DNA from: Cranoglanis bouderius
Taxonomy: Eukaryota > Chordata > Actinopteri > Siluriformes > Cranoglanididae
Direction of reading: 5' to 3'
Assembly: GCA_023630585.1 (NCBI GenBank)
Contig: CM042548.1
Location: 14,769,527 to 14,833,526 of the forward strand
DNA: 64,000 bases
The translations under genes were made by a program, and so were the position numbers. Of the stretch, positions 11,265-26,432 are shown piece by piece; within the stretch, counting starts at the first letter, position 1; each line of letters starts with the position of its first letter. The notes under the pieces were generated by a model. The model searched no databases. It saw only the letters and a program-made list of their open reading frames with translations, and had not been told where the DNA came from.

Positions 11265-13371
11265 AATCCACATTTTACTCTAAGACAGGATTATGAGCAG
11301 CATGAGAGTAAAAAAAATAAAACGACATCATCTGCTTTCAGCGACAAAAAAGGCCTCGTTTCGAAATCGAAAAATGCTCACGTATCCATTTTATATCCTA
11401 TTCAACTGCGCTTCTCTCTTTCTCGTCCCTCGCTCCTCGTCCTTTCACGGCTCATTTAAACTTTTCTCGAGGGAGAAGCGGGGTGGAGTACGGATGGAGG
11501 GAGGCAAGGGGATGTTGATTACTATGACAACAGCAGAATTGAGTCTGTTCCCTGGCTGTGTTTTGACTTCAATCCTGCACATTTCTGTGCAAACCGGCCA
11601 CACCTGAGCATGTGAAATATTCAGCATGGTGTCAGGTGGGATATCGAGGAGGGGCTTCACCTCCGGCTCGGCTAAACGGCGGAGACAGGAACGAGCAATA
11701 GTGTCGTCTGAGTGTCTGAGCGTCTGAACATGGAAAGGCTCGGAGATGAAGGAGGGAAAAAAACAAGCTAGGAGGAGAACTCTCGCTGACGGCTAATTTA
11801 CATTGTGTCAGTATATCCTAAGTACTATTCAGATGAGATTAATTTTCCAGATGCGATCCTGTTAAGTAATGTTGTCGAAAGACGTCTGTAGTGATCGATA
11901 GACCTGAGATTAGCGTTATCTCCATGTACGCATGTTCGTCATGCTAAAAACTTCAAACACTGCATTTTAATACAAACTGTGTGTGTTGTAGGGGCATGGC
12001 CATGCAAAATGCGCTTGATCATTAGTAGGTCACATGACCAAGACATATGTTTGTTATTTTGGCAAAAAAAAAATAAAATAAAATAAATATTTTTAAAATA
12101 TTGTTTATATTTTATTGTTCTGAGTTTTAAACTTGGTTTCATTTTGATTGTGGCTTCCAGGAGTGTCTTTATATTGAAGTAAAAGCGCAAAATCCCTTTT
12201 TTTTATACACAACATGATATAATGCATAATATTTACCAACATGTCAATTCGGATGGGATATACAGTATGCTGTGTTCAATTAAAGGTAATAATTTCTGAC
12301 CTCTGACTTGGAGAAAGCAAAGAAGTCAGAATTCCTATTCGGGAACTCCAGCAAGTGATATCAAATCAAAATGGCCGCTCACAGCATCAACAGTAAACAC
12401 AGCAGCACTTCTTACCTTTAAATGAGTTATACGAGTATTGTATATACAAGTATTAGCTTTAGAGCAATCAACAAAGAAAGAAAAAAAAAATATTCGCTTG
12501 TTAAATCTATAGCACTGACTATACAGTTCTCTGTTTCAAGGAGGAAAATGTACATCACTCATCACAGTTAGTTGGCTAGCTTGTTGCTAGCAAAAGATGA
12601 ACATGGAGGAGTCCATGGTTTCCCCCACTTTGTAGCTCGAACACAGAGGTCAAAATGAGGTAATTCTGAGCTCCGACTTCTGAGGTAAGCCGGTTACCTA
12701 GGGTTATTTCTACTGCTCAGTTTATAGAAGTTATAAGGTGGTGTAATCTTTGCAGACACGTGTCCAAAAAAAAAAAAAAGACTGACATGACGGATTCAGA
12801 CTAGATAAAAAAAAGTCCCAGAGATACTCCAGTAATAATTACATAATTACATCACCCACCTCCAAATGTAAAATTAATCCGGATGAGGATTTAAACACTG
12901 GATATACGTTCGATATGTAAGATTATAGAGTAAATACCAACGCAGAAGAGTTTAACGAGCATTTCTTTTTTAGGTCCTTCTATGCACGATATGCAAAGAT
13001 AACAAAACAGCCGCATATGTGCGTTCACACACCGCCGCCCGTTTCCAAACACTCCCTCCGGCATCTCCTGCGGTCTGATTACAGGAGCGTGTAATACATC
13101 ACAAAATGGCCTTGACACATAATTATGGGGGAGGCTGGAAGCAGACAGAGCTTAAAGAAGAAATGGCTGATCCTTCCTCTGATCTTATCACAGGGGCCTT
13201 GCGGAAAAAAAGGAAGAAAAGAGAGAGAAGGAACATCACCTTATTCTGCTCACAGCTTTACTCTCGACCAGAGACCAGAGAAGCTTTTCATTTTTGAAGG
13301 AAAGGCTGTAAAGTTTATTGTGTTTATGGTCAAATATTATAGTATGCTGATATATACAGTATATATACGTA
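11265..13371. other. Intronic sequence, no gene seen
   Basis: Mostly unique-looking intron. The stretch 11400-11720 is less AT-rich than its surroundings, and 12890-13270 is also non-repetitive. Neither shows exon-like coding text of a family I recognise. Confidence 0.55.
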
Positions 13372-14240
13372 AGGAATAAAATACTTGGTGTTGCGCTGTT
13401 ATAATAATCAACATAATCAGAAACATGGAAGTGGAGTTACTGTTACCACCCTGAAGTTGATTATTTACCTTTAACAGCATACCCTAGACCAGGGTGTGAA
13501 TTATGGGGGGGGGGGGGGGGGGGTTGTGGGGGTCTGAGCCCCCTAAATAAGGCTTGAACCCCACTTTAGAACATATATGTTCTTCTATTTTAAATTGTCC
13601 GATACCAATACCATACCATTGTGTAATGACGCAACCCTTTAGTCACGACTCACGAATGTCTGTTTTATCCGTGTATAGTTTAGGTTGGTAATAAATTGAA
13701 AGTTAATGCAGTGACCTACATATAACAGGGCTTTTTAACACTGGTGATGTCATGAGCAAGAGAAAGGCCACAGACATAAGGCAGTGTTTTACTGGCAAGA
13801 AAAGACAAGTATGTTGAGGAGTAGTTCAGAAAGTACATACTACTTTTTTAAGGCATTCAAAGCACTATTCGTCACATAAAGCTGAACAGCATTGTGTAAA
13901 TTATAGCATTTAAAGGGTTGTATTCATGTGCTCTTTTAAAGCTACAGCACAGTGGGTCACTGAAGCATGCACTAGTTAATCTGGGCAATCTGAAAAGTCA
14001 ATGTATAAATCACACTCTGCCGTAGACTGTTTTATTCCTCTTACACAGCAGCAATTCTTACAATTTTCTATTTAGAATTTTAAAAGTTGACATTCTATAT
14101 GTTTTATCCATTTATAGTTACAGTTAATGTTGTGGAACATTACTTAGCTTCTGTTCTCACTTACGTTACAGCTGTTATAAACAGTCGTTCCCTCACCAGT
14201 CTCTGTTTTTTCGCTCTCGCAAAGCTATTAATAAGACTAT
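13372..14240. repeat. Foldback repeat family, copy 2, split by a nested insertion
   Basis: The left part (13372-13489) holds one short arm and the centre (gttactgttaccaccctgaa, gttgattatttacc). The right part (14023-14240) resumes with agactgttttattcctctta and continues through the long arm to cgttccctcaccagtctctg. The interruption falls between cctagac and gtagact, giving a candidate 5-bp duplication tagac. Confidence 0.7.
13490..14022. mobile_element. Nested insertion of unknown class inside foldback copy 2
   Basis: About 530 bp interrupt an otherwise continuous repeat, flanked by tagac at 13485-13489 and 14023-14027. It starts cagggtgtgaattatg followed by a run of 19 G, then ctgagccccctaaa. 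No terminal inverted repeat or coding frame is obvious. Confidence 0.45.
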
Positions 14241-15409
14241 TTTTGGGTTTGTTTGTTTTTTGTTGTTATTTTGTTTTTTTTCCAAATTATGTCCACAAAC
14301 TAATTTATTTTTATTTGATTTTATTTTATATTATTTTATTTTATTTTATTTTATTTTATAAAATTTTATAAAATTTTTGGTCAGCCTCTGGGTATGTTAA
14401 ATGTTGTTAATTCATGAAATAACTTCCACAAACTTCTACGATTGTATTATGGAAACAGTTAAAATGCCTGTTGAATGAACGAACAAACAAACAAATGTTT
14501 TGTTGCAATAATTAACAACTTCCTTTTTATATATCATGAGAGTATAACAACTTTAGTGGAAAAACATAAAAAGTCTAAAAACTGACATCTAACAAATTGA
14601 TTACAATATAATTTTCAGATCTCACCATCCTGGATTGAAATTTAGCTCAAATAGTTCAAAATGCTTTTGTTTGCATTAACATGCTTTTACCAGAATGCTC
14701 TCCAAATCTTTAAATCCTTAAAAGTTAGGGATTTTAAGCAAAGATAATGAAATATGTGTTTGAATCCATTTTTCGCTGACTGAATGAAACGTTTGCACCG
14801 GTGTTGCTTTTCTATTTATTATTTAATATTGTAATATAAAACATGAAGTTATACGAGTCTGTGATATTGCCCTGGACGATTATCACACTGTTCATTCATC
14901 ACACCATTCCACCCTGAAACACAGATTACACAGACATATTGTATATAAGAATCTGTGTGAGCTTTCTCCCCCCCCCCCCATTTTTCCAGTTTTTTTTTTT
15001 TTGTCCTTTCCCATTTTCTTTGTTTTCCCCTTTATTGGATGAAAGACACACAAACTATCAGCAGCAACAAATTGAGCGTCTTTTATCTCTGTCAGAAAAA
15101 GCAGGCGCTGGAAAATGGCGCAATACGACTTCATGGCTCGTCCATCTTCCGAGCTTTCAGTGTGATTAAAGGTGAAAAAGATTCGCGGCATATCTGATGG
15201 ACTTGTGTCTCCCGTCGCTGGGAGAATTTTTCACCCCTTTTGCCTTAGAAAAACTGATAAAAGTGAGAAAAAACAAAACTAAAGACAAAATCACGTCAGT
15301 AAGAGTGTAAACTTTCAGTCTAATGAATAATTCATTTTCCAGATTTATGCTAAAATATGTATTTTCGAAAATGATATTATGAAAGTTTTCCAGTGTGTCC
15401 CTTTAATTT
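14241..15409. other. Intronic sequence, no gene seen
   Basis: AT-rich intron with a TTTTA-type stretch at 14305-14370. The block 14900-15240 is non-repetitive. No exon is recognised. Confidence 0.55.
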
Positions 15410-15950
15410 AATTGTCATTTCTATAGTAACAGCTCATTCACAGGGACTTGTATAGCGTATGTGCCATGTAAACCGAGTGTGTGAAAAACGTGTGTGATTG
15501 TTGATATGGTGAATTTTCTGTGAGGAGATGTTTATTTAGCATTTATGGAAGGAGTCTCCAGTGTCAGTGTTTTGCAACAGTTTTAAGTTTTCTGACATTT
15601 TCAGGACGGAGGAGTTTACGCTTTGTGGTTTGCCAGTAACGACAAGCTACTTGTTTTGTCTTATTAATGTAGAGACATGAGACAGAAAACAGAGAGGCTG
15701 GTGAGGCAACAACTGTTTACTGTATATAGTTGTAACGTAAGTGAGAAAAGGAACTAACTCTGATTTGTTTACGGATGTTCCACAGCTTTAAATGTAACTA
15801 GAAATAGATAACAAGTGTGACATTCTTTAATAAATAAAGATGTAATCTTCGGCAAATCACTGTGGTATAAGAGGAATAAAAGACTCCGGGACATGCTGTT
15901 ATAGGTAAATAATCAACTTCAGGGTGACTCGGCTTCCTCTAACAGCATGC
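15410..15950. repeat. Foldback repeat family, copy 3 (longest single arm, opposite orientation)
   Basis: The arm reads tctatagtaacagctcattc, ggagtctccagtgtc, gacaagctac..ttgttttgtctta, ggctggtgagg, cgtaagtgagaaaaggaact, tggtataagaggaataaaa and ends catgctgttataggtaaata atcaacttcagg. The same order is repeated at 53690-54050. Compared with copies 1, 4 and 7 it is reverse-complemented. Confidence 0.7.
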
Positions 15951-15959
15951 CTACAAAGC

Positions 15960-17769
15960 AGTCCCTGCAGCATATCGCGATTTGCGATTGTAGATCAAGC
16001 AAACTAACACAATATTCGGAAGAGTTTGCAATTTTTCAAAATTACTATATATTTTCCGCAGATTTGGGCCAAGACGCGTCATGTGATGTCATCACAACAG
16101 ACATTCAGCCAAAGCCCTCTTCGATTCACGTGCGTCGGACATGAGTACAGCTAAAAGGTCTCATTTACCAACAAACATCACTGCGAAAGAGAGTGCAAAA
16201 CTATTTAGTGTGATTGCGATTTCACCAATTCAAGTAGTTTTCCACAAAAAAAGCACAAAAAATTCTGCAAAGCATTTTTGGCCACAACGATAACAAAAAA
16301 AAAAAAAAAAAAAAAAAAAAACGCCGCAAAATTCTTTACGGACTTACCAATGTTATGCCGACTTTCCATTTTGTAAGATGGAGATGGAAATATTGCGATG
16401 CTACAATAACGCATATTGTATAAATGTCTTCAAGCATCGTGATATATATTTTTGCAAGATCTCCTATAAACCCTCCTCTAACACTACCTCTGTCAACTTT
16501 ACGTGCTTAATGAAAGTGATGAAATAAAAATGCGTTCAAATAATTCCTTTATTTTACTTTTACGTTACATTTCCACCAAACTGACTTTTGTAATAGGTGG
16601 TACTTTCTGCAGAAAGCTGCTGTCACGGTTAGTATTGTTGTATCGCAAAAGAAACGTAAACCTATTTCCTTTAAGAATTTCATGCACGTTGCAAATGGTG
16701 TGAGGTTTATTTGGCTCTCCTGACTTAATGTATAACGTTTTCAATCTGCGTGTGTGTGAGTTTTGGGGTGTGGCTTTAGCGGGAGCACTGAAGGGCGGAG
16801 CTTTTGAATTTTGAGTTTCAAAACAGCTAACTTCCACGAAAATTACTCACCATGCCTCAAATTTAAAACACACTGGCTTTGTTTCTTGTCTCAGAAAACT
16901 GTCCTTTTAATGTGCCATGACTTCCCATCAAATTGTTTTTCTCAAATCAAAGAAGAAAATCCCTTTTCGCTCTTCCTGCTGGCATGGCGGGAAAAAAAAT
17001 CCAAAATTCTGTCAAATTTATATAAGATAAATATTATATAACTTTTATGTAGAACAAATTCCTATTTTTAAGGTTTCTGTAGGTTCATTGTATAGGTGCA
17101 GGGCACATAATTTTCAATTGAATTATTTCTAGAATTAATTAAGAATGATTTTCTCTGCTTTTCCTGCTGCCAGGATATAAAAAATTCTGACAGATAGAAT
17201 TCATTTTTAGATAGAAACAAACAAACAAACAAACAAAAAACGTCTGTTGCAGGACATTTCCAGTTTCTTTACTGTAGGCTCAGATGACTTTTTCACGTGT
17301 GCCATTACTTTCTATCTAATTATTTTCTTAAATTTGCTTTTGCTACTGGCACTACATTTTAAAAAAATCCTGCCATGACGGTAAACTTATATGTAATTAC
17401 AAACATTTTTGTCAAGAAAACGTTTCCACCACAATATTTTTTGCATGATTTTATACGTCAACAATTAATTTATCCCCTAAAGACAATCAAAAAGTGGATA
17501 TTTTTAGCACATTTCTGATTAGTCCTTCCTCCGTTGCCTACATTAAAAAAACATTCAGACTGGAATGGGACTGAAACCTGCCTAATGAGGCTTAAAATTT
17601 AGTTGTCTCTTTATGTCACAGATTTAACAGGAAGCGGAAACTGTGTTCTCATGAAAAAATGTTTCACTGAAACTGTTTCTACTGCAGATGTGAGTGAAAG
17701 AGGAAGAAAATAATCTACAAAGGCTTTGAATATCCGATATCAGATCTGCCCCAGAAGTAATGCATGGAG

Positions 17770-17770
<1 letters not shown>
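15960..17770. other. Intronic sequence; possible unclassified repeat at 15967-16465
   Basis: 15967-16465 starts gcatatcgcgatttgcgatt and ends near ttgcgatgctacaataacgc, and it contains a 27-nt poly-A. This looks like an inserted element, but I cannot place its ends. The rest shows no gene. Confidence 0.35.
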
Positions 17771-17773
<3 letters not shown>

Positions 17774-17844
<71 letters not shown>

Positions 17845-17878
17845 GACATTTGAAAGCACTTTATCAGTGGTGCAGTAC

Positions 17879-17934
<56 letters not shown>
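17774..17934. repeat. Facing (GT)n and (AC)n arrays
   Basis: A 70-nt GT run (17774-17843) and a 55-nt AC run (17880-17934) are separated by 36 nt. As they are complementary, a single strand can fold into a long hairpin. Confidence 0.95.
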
Positions 17935-17936
<2 letters not shown>

Positions 17937-18207
17937 GAAGGAGTCATTTGCAAATTCAGAGCTGCACCCATTCAGCGCTGTGGGTTTTATTTGTGTCTGA
18001 CTGAAAGGATGCGTGTTTTCTCCACCAAGTAGCTGCTTCTTTTTCGTTCTTTATTTATTTATTTATTTATTTTAGGCGCGGCTCTGATTGGCTATTCAGC
18101 CTGATTACAGACTTTTCAAACACGGGTGAATGATGAGGTGGGACGAGCAGAATGCAAGCTGATTCTTACAAACCGTGAAATCAGGCAGATTGCTGGGGAA
18201 GCAGAGG

Positions 18208-18209
<2 letters not shown>

Positions 18210-18287
<78 letters not shown>
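18210..18287. repeat. (GT)n microsatellite
   Basis: A pure run of about 78 nt. Confidence 0.95.
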
Positions 18288-18289
<2 letters not shown>

Positions 18290-18439
18290 GAGAACGAGAT
18301 AACCAGGACACACATTTTGCAGAGTGATGCATTTTGTGATAGTGTAACCCTGTAACACTTCAACTCAAACCCAAATCACACAAACACACACTCTGCCATT
18401 AGCATGCTGTTAAATATAGTCGATGTCGAAACACGTAAG

Positions 18440-21217
<2,778 letters not shown>

Positions 21218-21219
<2 letters not shown>

Positions 21220-22615
21220 TCTGATATGTTTCGTTCACTGAAAAATCATAATTTGGGAATTGTCTAATTAATTCATTTATATATTTAGTTTTTCTATGGT
21301 TCCAAGTTGCCCAAGGTGTACTGCTAAATGAAAGGAGCAGTTTGTCATTTTAAAACTGCATTTGTAATGCAACAATCCTTTTGCTTCCCTATGTTTGCCT
21401 TTTAAGGAAAAGAAACTGACCTTATTGTCTCTGCTTCATCTGGGGGGCGGAGCTAATTTCAGGACCAGAAAATGTCATCAGAACCCTGGATCAAAACCAC
21501 GTACTGAATTTTACGTTTTGTTTAAAGTATTATGTATTAGATTTCTGTAATGTTGCATACATTTTAATGATTGATTTTTCTTTGCATGCTTTTGAAAAAG
21601 CATTCATTATTGTTAATTAATAATGCTTCACTGAAAAACACGTGGTCTAAATATTAAGCTTAATTTTGGAAAAAAAAATATTATTTTTTTGGCCATATTT
21701 GGACATTTTGGGTTATAAATTTAGTTGCATCCCTAATTATCAAATAATTTTATTTATAATTCATGACAGCTGGCTAGTTTCTATATTACAGGCTTTTGCT
21801 TAAAATTCTCCAGCTTGAAAATTAGCCCTGGATGAAATCTAATAATGGCTAGAATTCGGGTTAAGCTGTAGCATGATGATCACATGACTGTCGTAATCAG
21901 AGAATGACTGTCGTTTTTACAGACTCATTTTCTTCATTAATGTTTCATTAAACTGTAAACAAATAAGTCTAAAACAAAGCTCAAGTTGTATCTTACCAGT
22001 TATGAGTTCACAAGTTAATATTATTAGTTATATTTACTTGGAATTGAACTAATATGCTAAATTATGTATTAATTAATTAATTACTGTATTAGTACTTCTA
22101 ACTAGCAGGTCAAATCAGCATCGAAGTTAAACATCCTGATCATGATCATTAAATCCTTAAATGTTTGTGTTCAATAATATCCCTAAAAGCTTCAGGTCAA
22201 AAGGAAGATATAATATGACTAAAAGAGCTGACGTCATCGTAAAATGTATATCCTGTACCTCTAACAGAGAGAACTCAGACACATCAGAGTACTTTTATTT
22301 TAGTGTTTCTGTTTTTCAGTTTATAATGCCTCACAGGAGGAATCTCAGTAGAATCAGCCTAAGGGAGCACTTTGGAGTATAGAATGGCCGCATTTGTATT
22401 AATCAAACTGACATGAAATTGCAGATAGTGGAACAGAATCAATACTCATGCGTTTATTCATGAGTATCTTGTTTACAGCTCGTTACAGTAAATATACTCT
22501 CCGTCTACAGACTCAATACATTTCACTCTGAGTCCTGAAAAAAAACAGGGCACATAATAATAAAATAGGCAACATATCTAAAGCATGCAATCAAGTAATA
22601 ATTGAGTAATATGTT
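21218..22615. other. Intronic sequence, no gene seen
   Basis: AT-rich intron, without a recognisable repeat or exon. Confidence 0.6.
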
Positions 22616-22730
22616 GGGTTAGAGCCGAGTATCGAGACGGGCTGGAGCCGAGTAACGCGTCAGGCTGGAGCCGAGTAACGTGTCGGGCTGGAGCCGAGTA
22701 ACGTGTCGCGTTAGAGCCAAAATATGTCTC
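22616..22730. repeat. Five-unit, 23-bp GC-rich minisatellite
   Basis: Five consecutive 23-bp units start at 22616, 22639, 22662, 22685 and 22708, each built as GGGCTGGAGCCGAGTAAC plus a five-base end such as GTGTC. Units 2-4 are nearly identical; units 1 and 5 have diverged. Units 1-4 carry CpG sites in an otherwise AT-rich intron. Confidence 0.9.
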
Positions 22731-23954
22731 AGGCATTACTCATTATTTTATCTTGTTGTATTTCAGTAATCCTATATTATTTTAGTTTATAATTATTTTT
22801 AGTTTAGGGAAAAAAATGAGTCGTAACTGCAGCTCCAGCTCAGGTCTACTGCTGTACTCAGCTCCACGCTGGGAGATTAATGAGCTTATTTATTTTTATG
22901 ATTAAGTCACTAATCCTCTGTTTACAAATGGCACCTGGTGGGATTTTAAAGGTTAAAAGCTGAATAAACAGACATAAGGCCGTTTGTAAATAATACATGA
23001 TTACTATAAAAACCATTCACGCTGAACTGAAATTAAGTGATTATTGGAAATCTAGCCTAGCTTCAGAACTATAAACATCAATATGTGTGCTTATAGTCAT
23101 ACATCTGGAGGGAGCAGATAAAAAAATGTTGTATTATGTTTATAATGTGATTGAGATATGGGGTGACTCAGAGGTTCCAAGGCCCCCTAGTTTCAGCCAG
23201 GCTCCTCCTAATTGTTTACAAAATCATAGAGACAGAAGTTACATGCTCAAGTAGTTCAAGTAGCACAAGTAGCTCTTTTCTGGTTTAAGGTGGAGAAAAT
23301 TTCCACTGCATGGAAATTGGAAATACTGCGTCATTTTTTTTTCTAAATATATCTTTGAAATTATAATCGTTACGGGTCTAGAAAGTGTTTCAATCATTAT
23401 ATACTACAGCATTAAGTTAAGTAACATGGTCCAACAATGGCCTCCAATTTCTCTGTCTGATATTCAGTACAATTTGAAGCTTTAAACACATGAAAAATCT
23501 ACTTAACTAATCTAATATCTAGTTATTTGTGCAAAATAATGTTTCTACTCAAGAAAAAAATCGTGAACTATACACAGTTAATTTGAACATACTGAATGGG
23601 AAAATTGACTTAATCATGTGCGTAACCCGAGTTTGAACATGAGGAACGCTCCAGGCATAAATATTGACGAAACTTTTGATACGAAGTCATCGACTAAGAA
23701 ACAGAGTGATTTTACTTATTGTAAGCTTCTACGATATAAGGTATCAGTATTGTTAATGCCAGCATTAGTGTGAGTGTATGCAAATTATATGCAAATTTTG
23801 CATTCACCTGAAAATGTAAAAGAGTTGGCTTAAGTGTGTTTGGCTGTTATTTCATTTGGTTGATGGAAACACACAATGATTTGCATTTTCATCTGCAGAA
23901 ACAAACTTTTGGCAAATTTGCTTCAAACAGACATAAACATTGATGTTGACTCAC
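22731..23954. other. Intron of nrxn3 downstream of the EGF-B exon
   Basis: No further nrxn3 exon is found between here and base 1. In particular, the LNS4-coding exon that should follow is not in the window. Confidence 0.6.
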
Positions 23955-24338
23955 CCCTCTCGCAGGTACGGGACCAGTATCCAGTGCCAGTGCAGTCGCA
24001 GATGAAGCGGTTCCAGCCCTCTTTACACACCCCCTTGTTCTTGCACGGGTAGCTCTCACACTGCTTCCCCTGCACCTTGTTGCAGGAGGGCTTGATTCCC
24101 GCTCCGTTCTGCTCTTCAGCTATCTGCCTGATGTCTTTACTGCGTCCGTCGATGAACAGGTCCCTGATGCAGCCCACGTAGCCGTAGTTGAGCATGGCGG
24201 TCCAGAGCTCGGTGGGCAGGATGAGGCCGGCACGATTCTCAGGAAGTCCACCAAGGTACATATCGCCCTCCAGGTCCAGGATCTCGCTCTCTCCGCTGGC
24301 TGTGAACGGGGTACGACGGCTGTTTACGGATATAGTAC
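23955..24338 (-). CDS. nrxn3: nrxn3 exon: end of LNS3 and EGF-B domain
   Basis: Alpha-neurexins are presynaptic single-pass adhesion receptors; this exon gives the end of the third LNS (laminin/neurexin/SHBG) domain and the second EGF repeat. The exon begins after ttctctgtag with the last two bases of a Gly codon, then [59 protein letters not shown] and IRQIAEEQN. The EGF repeat has six cysteines (QC, YPC, GVC, FIC, DC, TC). It ends TGCGAGAGGG before gtgagt, phase 1. 384 nt, phase 1 in and out, so neighbouring phases agree. The [20 protein letters not shown] text and KQC.SYPCKN point to neurexin 3 rather than 1 or 2. The next exon (LNS4) lies outside the window. Confidence 0.97.
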
Positions 24339-25553
24339 CTACAGAGAGAAAGGTTTACTTTATAAAGGATTTATGTATCGCTTATGAATGTGTTATAAAG
24401 TCCCTATGTGAGTACTCTTCAAATAAACTCTGACCTAATATAATTATGGCAAGATTAAAACATAAAATATTCAATTATTTCCTAAAGTATCCACACTGGT
24501 CCAGGTAAAACACTAAATATATTGTATTATAATTTGTACACTGATTGGTCAATGTGTGCTTAGTCTTTAATCTACTTTTAGTTTCTCCTCTCTTCTAAAG
24601 GCATTTTCAGAACAAATAAATAAAGAATAAACCTTGCTGACATTCACTACTGTATTTCACATGTACCTTCTCAGATTCTGCTGCTGATGTGTTTCAGGTG
24701 TGCCTGAAATATATCAAAATATCTCAGTGGAAATCAAAACTGGGGGTTGGGGGGGGCGTGTCACACTGTGTAATCGCCTGACACGACCGTCACTGATAAA
24801 TCTACTGCATGAATCTACAGTCTGGGAGAGAAAGAAATCAGCCGCACCGTTGCTTCTCGCTTCTTAATACCGTTCTGTGTGTTTTTATCATGACTGTTGG
24901 TGGTGCTCTTGCTCTAGGCATCACATAATACATTACGCCACACATGAAACCTCATATTGATGTCTTTTTTATCTTTGAAAGACAGACTAGCTAGACTTAG
25001 CCCTGCTAGAAACATTAAGACCCGAGAACAGCAGTAGAAGTTGGTCTCTAGTGAATTTGAGTCTTATCCTGTGTTTATGACCTTGCTGTGAGTGTGCGAA
25101 TTGTGTAAAGCTGGCTTTCATAAACACACACACACCCACAGATGTAGTAACGTGTAAACCAAGCAGCCGGAGTGGAGAGGAAAGGATCAATAGAGCTAAT
25201 CTCTGCAGAAGTGACATCGGCCCAGTCCCACGAACACCATTGTCTAATCGGCTGCATTATTAATATCCCTCGAGACCTTTCGCACAAGCGTGTGGTGTGA
25301 ACTGATATGGAGTCATTACTGATCGATTCGGCTGTGTGCAGAGATTCAAAGGCGAGAGCATGTGAGAAAGAGAACGAGCAAAAAAAAAAAAAAAAAAGAA
25401 CGGCAGTAGGAAGGAATGATGTAAGCATAAATGGCTTTTCCTCAGTGCTAAATATTTCATGAGAGTAATGCAAATTCGCCTGGAATTACAGTCCGAGTTT
25501 GTATGGATTTCGTTAAAACTATTAAATTGCAAATAATTAACTAGCACTCATGT

Positions 25554-25584
<31 letters not shown>

Positions 25585-25726
25585 GCTCCTGTTAAATGCT
25601 GATAACACAATACGAATTTTGGTGGCCACAAATAAGCTGTGAGCTTCTCGCTGAAAAGGAAAATGCAGTTTTCATGATACAAAAAAACAAAAAAATTGCT
25701 GGAATAAAAACTAGGCACACTGAGCT

Positions 25727-25729
<3 letters not shown>
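24339..25729. other. nrxn3 intron between the LNS3 exon and the EGF-B exon (left part)
   Basis: The intron is 1467 bp in all. It holds an A-run at 25380-25396 and a TTTA tetranucleotide run at 25555-25583. 24990-25370 is non-repetitive. No additional exon is seen. Confidence 0.7.

Positions 25730-25801
<72 letters not shown>
25730..25801 (-). repeat. (AC)36 array; a (UG)36 tract in the transcript next to a splice donor
   Basis: A pure 72-nt dinucleotide run. On the transcribed (minus-sense) RNA it reads UGUGUG and starts at the fifth intron base after the exon ending at 25806, so it overlaps the end of the donor consensus (gtcag|tgtgtg). Confidence 0.97.
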
Positions 25802-25803
<2 letters not shown>

Positions 25804-25805
25804 AC

Positions 25806-26244
25806 CTGATCTTCCATCTCTCTGGATGTCCACGTGGTACCATGTCCCATCGTTCACTTTATTCTGCGTGGCTTTGACCTTGATGGTACCCGAGCCCATG
25901 TCCAGCAGCAGGTACAGACTCCCGTCCAGCAGTTCCACTGCAAAAAAGTCCACCTTGGTGTTCTTCTGGCTCCCCGTCGCCTTCCTGTCCTGCGGCTTGC
26001 CGTGTGTGAACAGGATCAGGCCGTTGGGCTCCGAGGTGCGGAAGTCGAACGAGATGGAGCCCATGCGTTTGGTGTTCCACTTCGGAAGGCTGATGTAGGC
26101 CTCGGGTGTCTCAAATGAGATGGGGTCCAGTGTGGCCACGTTCTCGCACTTAAACACAACATCTCCCTGGATCTTCATCTTAGGGTCCACGATGCGTGCC
26201 AGCCGAGAAAGCTCCAACCGGATGTCGTTGTTCTTGTACACGAC
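25806..26244 (-). CDS. nrxn3: nrxn3 exon: end of LNS2 and most of LNS3
   Basis: The exon follows atcgatgtag and starts GTC GTG TAC AAG AAC ([17 protein letters not shown], the last strand of LNS2). It continues with a linker ([10 protein letters not shown]) and the LNS3 start [93 protein letters not shown] and [13 protein letters not shown]. It is 439 nt, phase 0 in and phase 1 out, completed by the next exon at the Gly codon. The donor is GATCAG|gtcag. The [11 protein letters not shown] and [20 protein letters not shown] text fits neurexin 3. The donor is unusual for its adjoining (UG)n tract. Confidence 0.97.
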
Positions 26245-26389
26245 CTACATCGATAGAGAGAAGTAATTACATTGATGCGTGTAATAATATTCATATTCTA
26301 GGTTACTACAAGAGTCATCATTTTTATTAACTGTTGTTGTTTCGCTTGAAACAGACTAATTGTGCTGATTTTATCATTTAATATGTGGA

Positions 26390-26432
<43 letters not shown>

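Noticed and set aside
17715..18363. VCVCVC and THTHTH open frames
   Set aside because: Translations of (GT)n/(AC)n arrays; the same holds at 20808-21241, 25578-25850, 46019-46764 and 61631-61886.
22616..22730. Possible CRISPR-like regular repeat
   Set aside because: The 23-bp units are contiguous with no spacers, in an animal genome; it is a minisatellite.
25711..25805. Extension of the nrxn3 LNS3 frame into VCVCVC
   Set aside because: The frame reads through the donor GATCAG|gtcag into the intron repeat; the true exon ends at 25806 and phase matches the exon at 24338.
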